Origin: Microbulbifer sp. VAAF005
GTDB lineage: Bacteria > Pseudomonadota > Gammaproteobacteria > Pseudomonadales > Cellvibrionaceae
Length of the DNA: 64,000 nt
NCBI RefSeq assembly: GCF_030012985.1
Contig: NZ_CP120233.1
Span: forward strand, 2,579,501-2,643,500
Direction: 5' to 3'
This document shows positions 1-8,917 of this stretch, in pieces (within the stretch, counting starts at the first letter, position 1; each line of letters starts with the position of its first letter). The translations under genes and the position numbers were made by a program. The notes beneath the pieces were generated by a model. The model did not search any database, was not told the DNA's origin, and saw only the letters and a list, made by a program, of their open reading frames with translations.

Positions 1-1
1 T

Positions 2-538
2 GGAGAACACGTACTACTAGCCCTGCGCGCCTCACCGGCAGAGCTCCCATTGCGTTTTGCAGTACTGCTACACGACCTGGGCAAAGGACTGACTCCCGAG
101 GAGATTCTCCCCAGCCACCACGGCCACGAGGCCGCAGGCGTACCTCTTGTAAAGGCCGTCTGTGAGCGCTGGCGTACCCCAAAAGACCTGACAGCACTAG
201 CTGTCGGGGTCTGCGAATATCACCTGCATTGCCACAGAGCCTTCGAATTGCGCCCACAGACCATTATGAAGATGATCCGCAGTCTGGATGCCTTGCGACG
301 TCCCGAGCGATTTGAAAACTTTCTTCGCGCCTGTGAGGCTGATGCCCGAGGTCGTGAAGGACTGGAGAATCGAGATTATCCACAGGTGGACTTTTTGCGC
401 GCCGCTCGAAATGGGGCAGCGGCATTAACTGCTGAGGAGTTGATTAAACAGGGCTACCAGGGTGCGAAACTCGGGCAAGCACTGGACCGGGAGCGCATCA
501 AGGCAATCGCCAAAGTAAAGGATGACTACATTGCGTAA
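2..538 (+). CDS. cca: CCA-adding enzyme, C-terminal part (5' end outside window)
   Basis: The frame is open from base 2, so the gene starts before the window and only about the last 178 residues are seen. The protein carries the metal-dependent HD signature HDLGK near the start of the visible part, followed by a His-rich SHHGHE stretch. This matches the C-terminal HD phosphohydrolase domain of the gammaproteobacterial multifunctional CCA protein, which adds or repairs the 3' CCA of tRNAs and also has phosphatase and phosphodiesterase activities. The nucleotidyltransferase half is not in view, so the family call rests on the HD domain and the family-like C-terminal region. The stop codon overlaps the next gene by 17 bases, suggesting translational coupling. 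Confidence 0.85.
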   Translation, partial: GEHVLLALRASPAELPLRFAVLLHDLGKGLTPEEILPSHHGHEAAGVPLVKAVCERWRTPKDLTALAVGVCEYHLHCHRAFELRPQTIMKMIRSLDALRRPERFENFLRACEADARGREGLENRDYPQVDFLRAARNGAAALTAEELIKQGYQGAKLGQALDRERIKAIAKVKDDYIA

Positions 539-1259
539 TGTGCTAATTACCGGTGCCGCTGCACGCCTGGGTCGTGCTATTGCTGAAGAACTACATAGAG
601 ATCACAGAGTTGTTATTCACTATCGCAACTCGGCTGATGCTGCCAAGGCCCTGGCAAACGAGCTGAACCAACGTCGTCCCAACTCTGCCATAGCGTTGCA
701 CAGTGAGTTGAATAGCGCCGAAGCCTGTTCCAATCTGGCCCAACGTGCACAAGAGGCCTGGGGCGGTATTGATGTTCTGGTCAACAATGCCTCAGCATTT
801 CACCCCACATCTGTGGGAAATGCGACCGAGGAGGACTGGGATCGGCTGGTAGGCAGCAACCTCAAAGCCCCCTTCTTTCTCACTCAGGCCCTGAAAGAAA
901 CACTCAGCCAACAGCTGGGTTGCGTTGTTAATATGGCGGATATTCACGCCGAGCGCCCAATGCCCAAGCATACTATCTACTGCGCCGCCAAGGCTGGGCT
1001 GGTAATGCTGACAAAAAGCCTCGCTCTGGAGCTGTCTCCCCAGGTCCGGGTCAATGCAGTCGCCCCCGGTGCCATTCTTTGGCCAGAGCAAGAGGCAACT
1101 AACGAAGCCAAGAAAGCACAAATCACCCAGCGCATTCCTTTGGCCCGAACCGGTGACCCCAGTGATATCGCCAAGACCGTGCGCTTCCTTGCCTGTGATG
1201 CCCCCTATATCAACGGTCAGGTTATTGCCGTTGACGGCGGCCGCAACCTCAATATCTAG
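522..1259 (+). CDS. folM: Pteridine reductase, short-chain dehydrogenase family
   Basis: This is a 245-aa short-chain dehydrogenase/reductase. The N-terminal cofactor motif is TGAAARLGRAIA (a TGxxxRxG pattern typical of pteridine reductases), the NNAS motif follows near residue 85, and the catalytic YxxxK is YCAAK near residue 152. It should reduce dihydrobiopterin, dihydromonapterin or dihydrofolate with NADPH in the cytoplasm. The ATG lies inside the end of cca (17-base overlap), so the two are probably co-transcribed. FolM is the best match because of the TGAAARLG signature; a generic SDR oxidoreductase cannot be fully excluded. Confidence 0.8.
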   Translation: MTTLRNVLITGAAARLGRAIAEELHRDHRVVIHYRNSADAAKALANELNQRRPNSAIALHSELNSAEACSNLAQRAQEAWGGIDVLVNNASAFHPTSVGNATEEDWDRLVGSNLKAPFFLTQALKETLSQQLGCVVNMADIHAERPMPKHTIYCAAKAGLVMLTKSLALELSPQVRVNAVAPGAILWPEQEATNEAKKAQITQRIPLARTGDPSDIAKTVRFLACDAPYINGQVIAVDGGRNLNI

Positions 1260-1367
1260 AGCAGTCCAACCAATATCTAAAACAGTCCAACAACGGGGCT
1301 TCACTTCAATTTCACCGGCACTCTGTCAGAATGTTTTGTAACTTCCTCTGCCACAAGAGATTTGCCG

Positions 1368-2063
1368 GTGCGCTCACTGAAGATATTGTTGATTGAAGAT
1401 AACCCCACTATCGCCCGCCAGCTTGCCGAATTCCTACATGCTGAGGGCTGGCAGATAGATTATGCCCACCGGGGTCGCCAGGGCTTACAGCTGGCCCTGG
1501 AACAAATCTTCGACCTGATTATTCTCGACCTGGGCCTGCCGGATATGGACGGCTTAGAGGTCTGCGAAAAGATCAAGGCACAAGCGCCAGTTAACATGCC
1601 AATTCTGATGTTAACTGCCCGAGATGCTCTCGCAGATAAAGAACGCGGATTTGGTATCGGTGCCGATGACTATTTATGTAAGCCCTTCGAACCAAGGGAA
1701 CTAATACTGAGATGCCGCGCCCTGGCCCGCAGACACCAGCTGCATACCAGTGAAGAAATTAAGGTCGGTGATTTACAGATAAACCAGCGCCAGCAAACGG
1801 CCTACCGGGATAAACAACCTCTGCCCCTGACAACTATCGGTTTTCGCATTCTCACTATGCTCGCCCAGGCGTCGCCAGCACCAGTAAGCCGCTCGGCAAT
1901 AATCCACCATATTTGGGGTGATGAACCCCCAGAAACAGACGCCTTAAAATCCCACATTTATAGTCTTCGCCAAACACTGGATAAGCCTTTCCAGGCCCCT
2001 ATGTTGAAAACCATCACCAATCTCGGTTATCAGTTGGAAACTCCCAATGCGCGAAACCAGTAA
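1368..2063 (+). CDS. OmpR/PhoB-family response regulator
   Basis: The protein has an N-terminal receiver domain with the acidic pair ED, the phospho-accepting Asp in IILDLGLPDMDG and the conserved Lys in CKPFEPREL, then a C-terminal winged-helix DNA-binding domain ending in TNLGYQLE. It is a cytoplasmic transcription factor activated by the sensor kinase encoded next to it. A GTG at 1368 is chosen as start because an AGAG element lies about eight bases upstream; a TTG two codons earlier (1362) is the alternative. The stop overlaps the kinase gene by 17 bases, a typical two-component arrangement. Nothing in the sequence identifies the stimulus. Confidence 0.85.
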   Translation: MRSLKILLIEDNPTIARQLAEFLHAEGWQIDYAHRGRQGLQLALEQIFDLIILDLGLPDMDGLEVCEKIKAQAPVNMPILMLTARDALADKERGFGIGADDYLCKPFEPRELILRCRALARRHQLHTSEEIKVGDLQINQRQQTAYRDKQPLPLTTIGFRILTMLAQASPAPVSRSAIIHHIWGDEPPETDALKSHIYSLRQTLDKPFQAPMLKTITNLGYQLETPNARNQ

Positions 2064-3294
2064 TTTACAGAGGAAGGTCTTCGCTATTTTTGGCAGTTTT
2101 ACCCTGCTACTTTGCTTGGTGTTTTTTGCCATTTGTATGATGGTGGCCTATGTAGTTGAAGACCATTTACTCGATAACTTATTGGCCGGAGAAGTCCGCT
2201 ACCTCGAACAGCAGGCAAGACTGACTAATACGACCCCAGAGCCACGCCTACCCTATTTAACGCTATACACTGAAAACAAAATAATACCGGCCGAACTGCG
2301 CACTGCCTTACCAAGCTATGCGGAAAAGGCTGAGTGGTTTAGTGATACTGAACATCACTTCCATTTACGCAGAGTACATTTTCCGGACAACCATTCCGCC
2401 GTTCTCGTAGCTGAAGTCAGTGAATTGCTCACTGTTACCCGACAATCTTCAAAGCTTCTCTGGCTCTTTGCCAGCGCCTGTATCTTGACCCTACTCTTAG
2501 CCCTCTATTGTGCTTTTCGTATTTCCCGTAAAACCATCGCTCCTGTAGTAACCCTTGCTAAAGCAGTTCAGCAGCAGAGAAACTGCGATTCTCAAATTTC
2601 CCTGCCCTATAACAATGAACAAGATGAAATCGGTTATCTTGCAAGTACGTTGCAAGATACACTTAACCAGCTCAAGCTAACATTGCGCAGGGAAACTGAG
2701 TTTACCCGGGATACGAGCCATGAGTTGCGCACCGGGCTAACCATTCTGAAAAGCACACTGGCTCTCAGTCAAAATCGGGAAATGACTTTAGCTGAGAAAA
2801 ATGAGCTATTAGAAACTGTTACCGGTATGGAAAAAACCGTTAAGACACTATTAGCCCTCGCCCGCTCTGAGTCTCTACAGTCGGAAGATATCCCATTGTG
2901 CGCTTTACTAGAGGAACGTCTTTTAGCTCAACACCAGTTAATTGTACAAAAGCATTTTAATGTTGATTTAAAGTTAGGGCACAAAGTCAGAGTCCTGGCC
3001 AATCGACACCTGGTAAGTCTGCTCTTCGACAACTTGATCAGCAATGCATTACAGCACGCTACCAGCCCTGAATTGGTTATTACCTATAAGGGGGACACAC
3101 TCTTTTTTGAGAACGCCACAGACAACCAATTAGATCTAGAAACCTCCCTCTTACCCGGCCAAAAGAGGGAAGGCAGTGACGGCATTGGTCAAGGCCTTTT
3201 CCTGGCCAAGAGAATCTGTGAAGCCTTAAATTGGACCATCTCTATCCAGTGTAAAAAAAATATTTATCAGTGCGCTCTATCTTTTACACAGTAG
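2047..3294 (+). CDS. Two-component sensor histidine kinase
   Basis: The 415-aa membrane kinase has a first transmembrane segment near residues 13-36, a short periplasmic sensor domain, a second transmembrane segment near residues 138-160, a HAMP-like linker, an H-box (SHELRTGLT) and an ATPase domain with N-box DNLISNALQHA and a glycine-rich GIGQGLFLA box. The usual Pro after HELRT is replaced by Gly and the DxGxG G1 box is not obvious, so the catalytic domain is divergent. It overlaps the response regulator upstream and should phosphorylate it. Confidence 0.85.
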   Translation: MRETSNLQRKVFAIFGSFTLLLCLVFFAICMMVAYVVEDHLLDNLLAGEVRYLEQQARLTNTTPEPRLPYLTLYTENKIIPAELRTALPSYAEKAEWFSDTEHHFHLRRVHFPDNHSAVLVAEVSELLTVTRQSSKLLWLFASACILTLLLALYCAFRISRKTIAPVVTLAKAVQQQRNCDSQISLPYNNEQDEIGYLASTLQDTLNQLKLTLRRETEFTRDTSHELRTGLTILKSTLALSQNREMTLAEKNELLETVTGMEKTVKTLLALARSESLQSEDIPLCALLEERLLAQHQLIVQKHFNVDLKLGHKVRVLANRHLVSLLFDNLISNALQHATSPELVITYKGDTLFFENATDNQLDLETSLLPGQKREGSDGIGQGLFLAKRICEALNWTISIQCKKNIYQCALSFTQ

Positions 3295-3322
3295 CGTTCT
3301 AAGATTCAAATTTTTACCGTAT

Positions 3323-3390
3323 GCGCTCGAGATGCACAGTGAATCGGCATCCATACCTTATACGATCTCGAGTGCAGCTTTTTCTTTCTT
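3323..3390 (+). terminator. Probable intrinsic terminator after the two-component operon
   Basis: Arms GCGCTCGAGAT (3323-3333) and ATCTCGAGTGC (3365-3375) pair with one G-T step, and a T-rich run follows. The loop of about 31 bases is long for a rho-independent terminator, so another role for the inverted repeat is possible. Confidence 0.45.
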
Positions 3391-3496
3391 CCTAAATAGC
3401 AATTACAATCTCACCTGAATTTCACCTTCCATCCCTTATTCTCCTACGAACTCACTAGAAGATTTTCCGTCTGCTACTGCAATTTTGGAGATTAAT

Positions 3497-4555
3497 ATGT
3501 TGAAGAAAATTGTTATTTCCCTGGCACTGACTTTGTCCGTATTTTTTGGTTTTATTATTTGGATTAAGAGCCTAATTCCACCCCAAGAGCAGGACTTTTC
3601 CACTACGACAGTAAGTGACCTGCCGTATTTACAACAATTACCCAGGGAAAGCCGAGGAAAAATCTTAGCTGTTGTCACCAGTACTGAAACGATGGGAGAT
3701 AGTGGCAAGGCAACTGGTTATGAATTAACTGAACTGGCACGCCCCTATTACATTTTTTCAGCTAACGGATTTATTGTCGATATTGCCAGTCCCAAAGGCG
3801 GCAAACCGCCTGCGGTGATCGATAAAGATGATCTGGGGCCTTTCGACTATGCCTTTCTCAATGACCCAGAGGCACAACAAAAGGTCAACAACAGTATTCC
3901 TATCGATCAGGTTTCAGCAGAGGATTACCAGGCCGTATTTTTTGTCGGCGGTAAAGGCACCATGTTCGATTTCCCCGACAATCCCCATATCCAGTCCCTG
4001 GTGCGGGAAATCTATAACAGCGGCAAAATTATCGGAGCGGTATGCCACGGGCCAGCAGCCCTTGCCAATGTCACTCTGGATAATGGCAAGCCCTTAATCG
4101 CCGATCGGCAGATCAGTGCTTTTACTAACGAAGAGGAGCTTTTTCTTATCCCTGACGCCGAGCAACGATTTCCATTCCTGCTTGAGGATCGCTTACGTGA
4201 GCAAGGCGCGCTTTTTCAGGCTGGGCCCACTTACCTGGAACAAGTCAGCGTGGATGGCCAGCTTATTACCGGGCAAAACCCCTGGTCCACCTGGCTGGCG
4301 GCTGAGAGTATGGTAAGCGCGATGGGCTATACCCCAGTTCCACGCCAAGTCACTCCGGCGGAGCAGACCGTCAGATTACTACTCACTTATGAGCAGCGCG
4401 GCTTTACCGAGGCCACAGAGAAATTACACAAGCTGCAGGAGAAAGGGGAAATAGACCAGCGCCTACTGGCCATGCACGGCGTTGTCTCTGTTATGCGTTG
4501 GGAGCCGGGCAGGGCTCTGGACATAATCAGACTGCTATCCAAGAGCCAGGATTGA
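3497..4555 (+). CDS. Membrane-anchored DJ-1/PfpI family protein
   Basis: The 352-aa protein begins with an N-terminal hydrophobic segment of about 20 residues, then a DJ-1/PfpI (type 1 glutamine amidotransferase-like) domain with the nucleophile elbow GAVCHGPAAL around residue 180. A C-terminal helical extension of roughly 80 residues is unusual for the family, whose members are often 180-230 aa. The ATG at 3497 is preferred because GGAG lies eight bases upstream. Related proteins act as chaperones, glyoxalase III-type enzymes or hydrolases; the specific reaction is not evident here. It lies between a two-component pair and an HxlR regulator with no clear operon partner. Confidence 0.75.
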   Translation: MLKKIVISLALTLSVFFGFIIWIKSLIPPQEQDFSTTTVSDLPYLQQLPRESRGKILAVVTSTETMGDSGKATGYELTELARPYYIFSANGFIVDIASPKGGKPPAVIDKDDLGPFDYAFLNDPEAQQKVNNSIPIDQVSAEDYQAVFFVGGKGTMFDFPDNPHIQSLVREIYNSGKIIGAVCHGPAALANVTLDNGKPLIADRQISAFTNEEELFLIPDAEQRFPFLLEDRLREQGALFQAGPTYLEQVSVDGQLITGQNPWSTWLAAESMVSAMGYTPVPRQVTPAEQTVRLLLTYEQRGFTEATEKLHKLQEKGEIDQRLLAMHGVVSVMRWEPGRALDIIRLLSKSQD

Positions 4556-4576
4556 TAGAGTCCCTCAAAAATCCAG

Positions 4577-5038
4577 CTAGCCAGCCTGCTCTAGGGGCTG
4601 GCCATTTTCATCCACAAATAATACATCGCGAATGCTAAGTTTTTGTCCCTGGGCATTCTGCACAGCAACTTCGGAGATAGGCTCACCACTGTTTTTATCG
4701 ACCAGATGCATCCCATCTTTATTGCCGTTCCAGCGCAGATTCCACTGGCGCAAAGCGATTACCACCGTAAACAGGTCCCGACCTTTTTCCGTTAAGCGGT
4801 ACTCGTAGCGAGTGCCGTGTTCACCCGCATCAAAGCGTACCAACACCTCGTTATCCACCAGACGTGATAACCGATCCACAAGGATATTTTTGGCAATTCC
4901 CAGGTTTCTTTGGAAATCCACAAAACGGCGGGTACCCAGCATTGCCTGCTTAATTATCAGCAGGGACCACCAGTCCCCCACCTCATTTAGGGCGCAAGCC
5001 AGGGAGCAATCAAGATCATCAAAGCGTTTACGTGACAT
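4577..5038 (-). CDS. HxlR-family winged-helix regulator
   Basis: The protein is about 153 aa from the ATG at 5038, which has an AGGGG ribosome site just upstream. It shows the HxlR pattern: a Cys near the N-terminus (DCSLACAL), a wHTH core with GDWWSLLII and GIAKNILVDRLSRL, and the wing GTRYEYRLTEKGRDL. It is transcribed away from the adjacent Old Yellow Enzyme gene, an arrangement common for electrophile- or quinone-sensing HxlR/YodB-type regulators that control a neighbouring flavin reductase. That regulatory link is inferred from gene order. Confidence 0.8.
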   Translation of the reverse strand: MSRKRFDDLDCSLACALNEVGDWWSLLIIKQAMLGTRRFVDFQRNLGIAKNILVDRLSRLVDNEVLVRFDAGEHGTRYEYRLTEKGRDLFTVVIALRQWNLRWNGNKDGMHLVDKNSGEPISEVAVQNAQGQKLSIRDVLFVDENGQPLEQAG

Positions 5039-5186
5039 ACCCCTAGTATACCGGCAAAAAAGTTGCAATACGAAACCAGATATTGAACTCACCACCAAAA
5101 TAAGGTTTTATAACGCAACCGTTTTAATTGTGACCTAGTGGGACCAGTGAGTCCCAGTGTTGAATCGAGACATTCAGGAGAGAAAT

Positions 5187-6299
5187 ATGAGTGGTTCCCT
5201 GGACAACCTACTGCGTCCTTTCGAGCATAAATCCCTAAAGCTGCGCAACCGGGTCGCAATGGCCCCCATGACCCGCACTATGTCACCGGGCTATGCAGCC
5301 AATGACCAAGTGGCCGGCTATTACCGCCGCCGAGCTGAAGGTGAAGTGGGACTGATTATTACCGAAGGCACCTTCGTTAATCATAAAGCCGCAAACGGTT
5401 ACGAGAATGTACCGGCAATCTACGGTGAGGCCGCTCTCGCCGGCTGGAAAAAAGTGGTAGACGAAGTACACGCTGCCGGTGGCCAGATTATCCCGCAGTT
5501 ATGGCACGTAGGCTCCGTGCGCAAAGAGGGCATAGGCCCGGATAAATCAGTGCCCGGCTACTCCCCCTCAGGCCTGTTCAAACCCGGCAAGCCCAATGGC
5601 CAGGCGATGAGCAAAGAGGACATCCAGGAAGTTATACAAGCTTTTGCAGACGCAGCCAAAGCAGCCAAGGAAATTGGGTTTGACGGTGTAGAGATTCACG
5701 GCGCCCACGGCTACCTGATCGACCAGTTTTTCTGGGAAGGTACCAACCAACGCGATGACGAGTACGGTGGCTCGATCGAAAATCGCACCCGCTTTGCAGT
5801 GGAAATTATCAAAGCGGTACGTGAAGCCGTAGGCGAAGATTTCGCCATAGTGCTACGCTACTCCCAATGGAAGCAGCAGGATTACGAAGCCAAGTTGGCG
5901 CAAAACCCGGAAGAACTGAAACGCTTCCTGACACCGCTGGTTGAAGCCGGCGTTGATATTTTCCACGCCTCGACAAGGCGCTTCTGGGTGCCGGAGTTCG
6001 AAGGCTCCGATCTCAATCTGGCAGGCTGGACCAAGGAACTGACTGGAAAACCGGTAATTTCTGTCGGCAGTGTCGGCCTTGACGATGATTTTATCGGCGG
6101 CAATAACCAGGGTATGGGCGGTACCGCTAATCCTACCGATTTAGGCGAACTAACTCGCCGTATGGATAACCAGGAGTTCGACCTGATTGCCGTTGGCCGC
6201 GCGCTATTACAAGACCCACACTGGTTCGCCAAGGTGCGTGAAGATCGCGCGGAGGAAATCACTCCGTTCACCAAAGAAGCGCTAATGAGCCTAAGTTAA
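5187..6299 (+). CDS. Old Yellow Enzyme family NADH:flavin oxidoreductase
   Basis: The ~370-aa TIM-barrel flavoprotein starts at the ATG with AGGAG upstream. Visible landmarks are RNRVAMAPMTR (FMN-binding N-terminal strand), QLWHVG, the substrate-binding pair in GVEIHGAHGYLIDQFFW (HxxH-type site with downstream Tyr), and the C-terminal GRALLQDPHW FMN phosphate region. The family reduces activated C=C bonds of enones, quinones or nitro compounds using NAD(P)H. It is divergent from the HxlR regulator and is followed by a strong hairpin terminator. Confidence 0.87.
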   Translation: MSGSLDNLLRPFEHKSLKLRNRVAMAPMTRTMSPGYAANDQVAGYYRRRAEGEVGLIITEGTFVNHKAANGYENVPAIYGEAALAGWKKVVDEVHAAGGQIIPQLWHVGSVRKEGIGPDKSVPGYSPSGLFKPGKPNGQAMSKEDIQEVIQAFADAAKAAKEIGFDGVEIHGAHGYLIDQFFWEGTNQRDDEYGGSIENRTRFAVEIIKAVREAVGEDFAIVLRYSQWKQQDYEAKLAQNPEELKRFLTPLVEAGVDIFHASTRRFWVPEFEGSDLNLAGWTKELTGKPVISVGSVGLDDDFIGGNNQGMGGTANPTDLGELTRRMDNQEFDLIAVGRALLQDPHWFAKVREDRAEEITPFTKEALMSLS

Positions 6300-6310
6300 T
6301 TATTCCTAAT

Positions 6311-6340
6311 AAAAAAGCAGCCGCAAAGGGCTGCTTTTTT
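6311..6340. terminator. Bidirectional intrinsic terminator
   Basis: A perfect stem AAAAAAGCAGCC (6311-6322) / GGCTGCTTTTTT (6329-6340) with a 6-base loop lies between the convergent flavin oxidoreductase and folK genes. It has a T-run on both strands and can end both transcripts. Confidence 0.9.
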
Positions 6341-6368
6341 ATCTACATTTTTTAAAAATTTATTGGAA

Positions 6369-6860
6369 TCACGGCCAAATAAATTCTACCGGCCATAATT
6401 TTTGCGAATCCTGATCGTACTCATTCCACAGCTGACGATAAGTTTTCTGCTCAACCGGATGCAATACTTCTGGAGCTATCTCTGCCAGAGGCTGTAAAAC
6501 AAAGGCATTTTTTACAATCTCACCTCTAGGCAATTTTACCCCGTCGACAGTTCCGGTCAGGTGATCATAGGTGAGAATATCAATATCCAGGGTTCGTGCA
6601 CTGAACTTGGGCCCGGAGCGCAGGCGGCCATTGGCATCTTCAATGCCGCGCAGACACAGGGCCAGTTGACCTACCGGCAAGTCAGTTTGCAGCCCAACCA
6701 CCAGGTTGTAAAAATTATCGCCTTGGAAACCCACCGCTTCACTTTCGAAGACCCGGGACACCTGTAACTCGCCAAACCGCCCTGCCAGGGCATCCAGCGC
6801 TGCGCGGATATATTGCGCACGATTGATATTACTGCCGAGGCTGAGATACACCTGAGCCAC
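6369..6860 (-). CDS. folK: 6-hydroxymethyl-7,8-dihydropterin pyrophosphokinase
   Basis: The 163-aa protein starts with the HPPK signature AQVYLSLGSNIN and contains the central DIDIL motif in ARTLDIDILTYD that binds Mg-ATP, followed by the family's HP-containing FVLQPLAEIAPEVLHP stretch. It transfers pyrophosphate from ATP to 6-hydroxymethyl-dihydropterin in folate synthesis. Length is normal for the family. It lies two bases downstream of folB, so the two consecutive folate enzymes are co-transcribed. Confidence 0.93.
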   Translation of the reverse strand: MAQVYLSLGSNINRAQYIRAALDALAGRFGELQVSRVFESEAVGFQGDNFYNLVVGLQTDLPVGQLALCLRGIEDANGRLRSGPKFSARTLDIDILTYDHLTGTVDGVKLPRGEIVKNAFVLQPLAEIAPEVLHPVEQKTYRQLWNEYDQDSQKLWPVEFIWP

Positions 6861-6862
6861 GT

Positions 6863-7252
6863 TTACACTCCCGCAGACATCGCTGCTGCACCTTTTGCCG
6901 GCCTCTCGCCGCGCTCAATAATGACACCCACATCCCTGGACCCTCTGACCGCACCCGGCTTGGACAAGCGCAGTCGCAGCCAGCTTACAGAAAACTCTTC
7001 CCTGACAATTGCCGCAGCCTGCTCTGCCATGGTTTCCACCAGCAGGAACTCACTGCTTTCAATAAAAGCGATCAAGCGCTTGGCCACCGCTTTATAGTTA
7101 AGTGTGTGCTCGATATTGTCTGTACGCGCCGCCTCACTGATATCGAAAGCCATCTCCAGATCGAGGCTCACCGTCTGGCGCACTTCCCGCTCCCAATCAT
7201 AAATACCAATAATGGTATTCACCTTTAAATCCCGTATATAAACAATATCCAT
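6863..7252 (-). CDS. folB: Dihydroneopterin aldolase
   Basis: This is a 129-aa FolB protein. It opens with DIVYIRDLKVNTIIGIYDWER, the typical N-terminal tunnelling-fold signature, with the conserved Glu of the active site in DWER; the central SEFLLVETMAEQ segment and the terminal RLSKPGAVRGSRDVGV segment bind the pterin. It cleaves dihydroneopterin to 6-hydroxymethyl-dihydropterin and glycolaldehyde, feeding FolK encoded directly downstream. It is followed by folK on the same strand and preceded by tsaD, also on the minus strand, 44 bases upstream. Confidence 0.92.
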   Translation of the reverse strand: MDIVYIRDLKVNTIIGIYDWEREVRQTVSLDLEMAFDISEAARTDNIEHTLNYKAVAKRLIAFIESSEFLLVETMAEQAAAIVREEFSVSWLRLRLSKPGAVRGSRDVGVIIERGERPAKGAAAMSAGV

Positions 7253-7296
7253 CTATCGGCTCTTTTCTTTTTACTGCCAGGCTAGCCCTGGGATTT

Positions 7297-8331
7297 TTAA
7301 AGTTCGGTCTTGGGCAATTCTGTCATAGGCCAGCGCGGGCGCACATCCACCGCAAGGCTCGTCTGCTCTCCAGCTTTTAAACGTAAACTACCGGCATAGG
7401 CGATCATGGCGCCGTTATCAGTACAGAATTCATGGCGGGGATAGTAGACGCTGGCGTTATCCTTTCGCAGGCTCGTTTCCAAACGCTCACGCAATAATTT
7501 ATTTGCGGAAACTCCACCGGCAATCACCAGGGTTTTATAGCCGGAAGCCTTAATAGCGCGACGACATTTAATCACCAGGGTATCCACTACCGCCTCCTGG
7601 AAAGCCGCAGCAATATCTGCGCAAGTCTGCTCGTCCGGTAAACCATCCTCCAGGGCGTGCTTGCGCACCGTCGTCAGGGTGAAGGTTTTAAGACCTGAAA
7701 AACTGAAATCCAAGCCCGGTCGATCAGTCATAGGACGTGGGAAAGTAAAACGTTTGGGGTCTCCTTTCTCCGCCAGGGCAGCCAAACGCGGGCCACCGGG
7801 ATAATCCAGGTCGAGCATTTTGGCGGCCTTATCAAAGGCCTCGCCGGCAGCGTCATCCAGGGATTCACCCATCAATTCGTAATCGCCGAGCCCCCGCACC
7901 TCCACCAGCTGGGTGTGTCCGCCGGAAACCAGCAGGGCCACAAAAGGAAAGGCGGGCGGATTATCCTCCAGCATTGGGGCCAGCAGGTGGCCTTCCATAT
8001 GGTGCACCGCCACCGCCGGGATATCCCAGCCATAGGCCAGTGCACGGGCCGCGCAGGCCCCGACCATCAGCGCCCCCACCAGACCGGGGCCCGCGGTATA
8101 GGCGATACCATTGAGGTCTGAAGGGCTGGTCTCGGCCTTCTTCATTACCTGTCGAATCAGCGGCAAGAGTTTGCGCACATGATCGCGGCTCGCCAGCTCG
8201 GGGACTACACCGCCATAATCGGCATGCAGGTCCACTTGACTGAACAGGGCATGGCTGAGCAAACCGGACTCAGAATCGTAAATAGCGACGCCAGTTTCAT
8301 CGCAGGAAGTTTCTATACCAAGGACGCGCAC
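7297..8331 (-). CDS. tsaD: tRNA N6-threonylcarbamoyladenosine transferase TsaD
   Basis: The 344-aa protein has the ASKHA-fold TsaD hallmarks: N-terminal [15 protein letters not shown], the iron-binding HxxxH in [10 protein letters not shown], the phosphate loop [12 protein letters not shown], and the C-terminal [12 protein letters not shown] motif with the second metal ligand. It transfers the threonylcarbamoyl group to A37 of ANN-decoding tRNAs as part of the TsaBDE complex. The family's length is normal. It is transcribed divergently from rpsU, the usual arrangement in gammaproteobacteria. Confidence 0.95.
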   Translation of the reverse strand: MRVLGIETSCDETGVAIYDSESGLLSHALFSQVDLHADYGGVVPELASRDHVRKLLPLIRQVMKKAETSPSDLNGIAYTAGPGLVGALMVGACAARALAYGWDIPAVAVHHMEGHLLAPMLEDNPPAFPFVALLVSGGHTQLVEVRGLGDYELMGESLDDAAGEAFDKAAKMLDLDYPGGPRLAALAEKGDPKRFTFPRPMTDRPGLDFSFSGLKTFTLTTVRKHALEDGLPDEQTCADIAAAFQEAVVDTLVIKCRRAIKASGYKTLVIAGGVSANKLLRERLETSLRKDNASVYYPRHEFCTDNGAMIAYAGSLRLKAGEQTSLAVDVRPRWPMTELPKTEL

Positions 8332-8386
8332 TTGATTTCATTCTCGTGACTTCTTCGAGGGGCGGTTATCATACTGGAAAATGGGG

Positions 8387-8415
8387 TTGCGATCCCGTAT
8401 AGGAGTGTTTAGAAT
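8387..8415 (+). promoter_or_regulatory. Predicted sigma-70 promoter for rpsU operon
   Basis: A TTGCGA box (8387-8392) and a TAGAAT box (8410-8415) are separated by exactly 17 bases, about 85 bases before the rpsU start. Position and spacing fit the main promoter of the rpsU-yqeY-dnaG-rpoD cluster; no transcription data are available. Confidence 0.55.
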
Positions 8416-8504
8416 TTGCGCCCTCGCTGTGAACCGGCCACCGGATGCAACTGCGAGAGCATTGCCGGAATGGCCGAGAGAAACGAATTTTAACAGGTAT
8501 CCTA

Positions 8505-8720
8505 ATGCCCTCTGTACGAATCAAAGACAACGAACCTTTCGATATCGCCCTGCGCCGTTTCAAGCGCTCCTGTGAAAAAGCAGGCGTACTGTCTGAAGTA
8601 CGTCGTCGCGAGTTCTACGAGAAGCCCACCGCTGTTCGTAAGCGCAAAGCTGCTGCCGCTGTAAAGCGTCACGCTAAAAAGCTTCAGCGCGAAAACCGCA
8701 AGTTCCAGCGTCTCTACTAA
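8505..8720 (+). CDS. rpsU: 30S ribosomal protein S21 (bS21)
   Basis: The 71-aa basic protein begins [20 protein letters not shown] and ends in an Arg/Lys-rich helix with [11 protein letters not shown], matching bS21 in length and sequence. It sits on the small-subunit platform near the anti-Shine-Dalgarno helix and helps initiation. The ATG at 8505 follows an AGG element. It heads the conserved macromolecular synthesis cluster with dnaG and rpoD. Confidence 0.96.
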   Translation: MPSVRIKDNEPFDIALRRFKRSCEKAGVLSEVRRREFYEKPTAVRKRKAAAAVKRHAKKLQRENRKFQRLY

Positions 8721-8792
8721 GAGCCGCAGGCTGCATAAGCCTGTCGCAGCGAGGCGGCCGGACGGGCTTAGCCCGTAGCGGAGCTATAAAGA

Positions 8793-8826
8793 ACGGCGTG
8801 CGAGCCATACTCGCGCGCCGTTTTTC
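8793..8826 (+). terminator. Intrinsic terminator/attenuator after rpsU
   Basis: Stem ACGGCGTGCGAG (8793-8804) / CTCGCGCGCCGT (8810-8821) with one G-T pair is followed by TTTTT. It lies between rpsU and yqeY and would let rpsU be made in excess over dnaG and rpoD, as is known for this operon in Escherichia coli. Confidence 0.8.
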
Positions 8827-8917
8827 GTTTGGGCTAACGCATTTCCCCCGCCCAGCAGACAAGCTATCCTAAGCCCCTGATCCAAAATTCATTGCCAACA
8901 ATCCCGGAACACTCACT

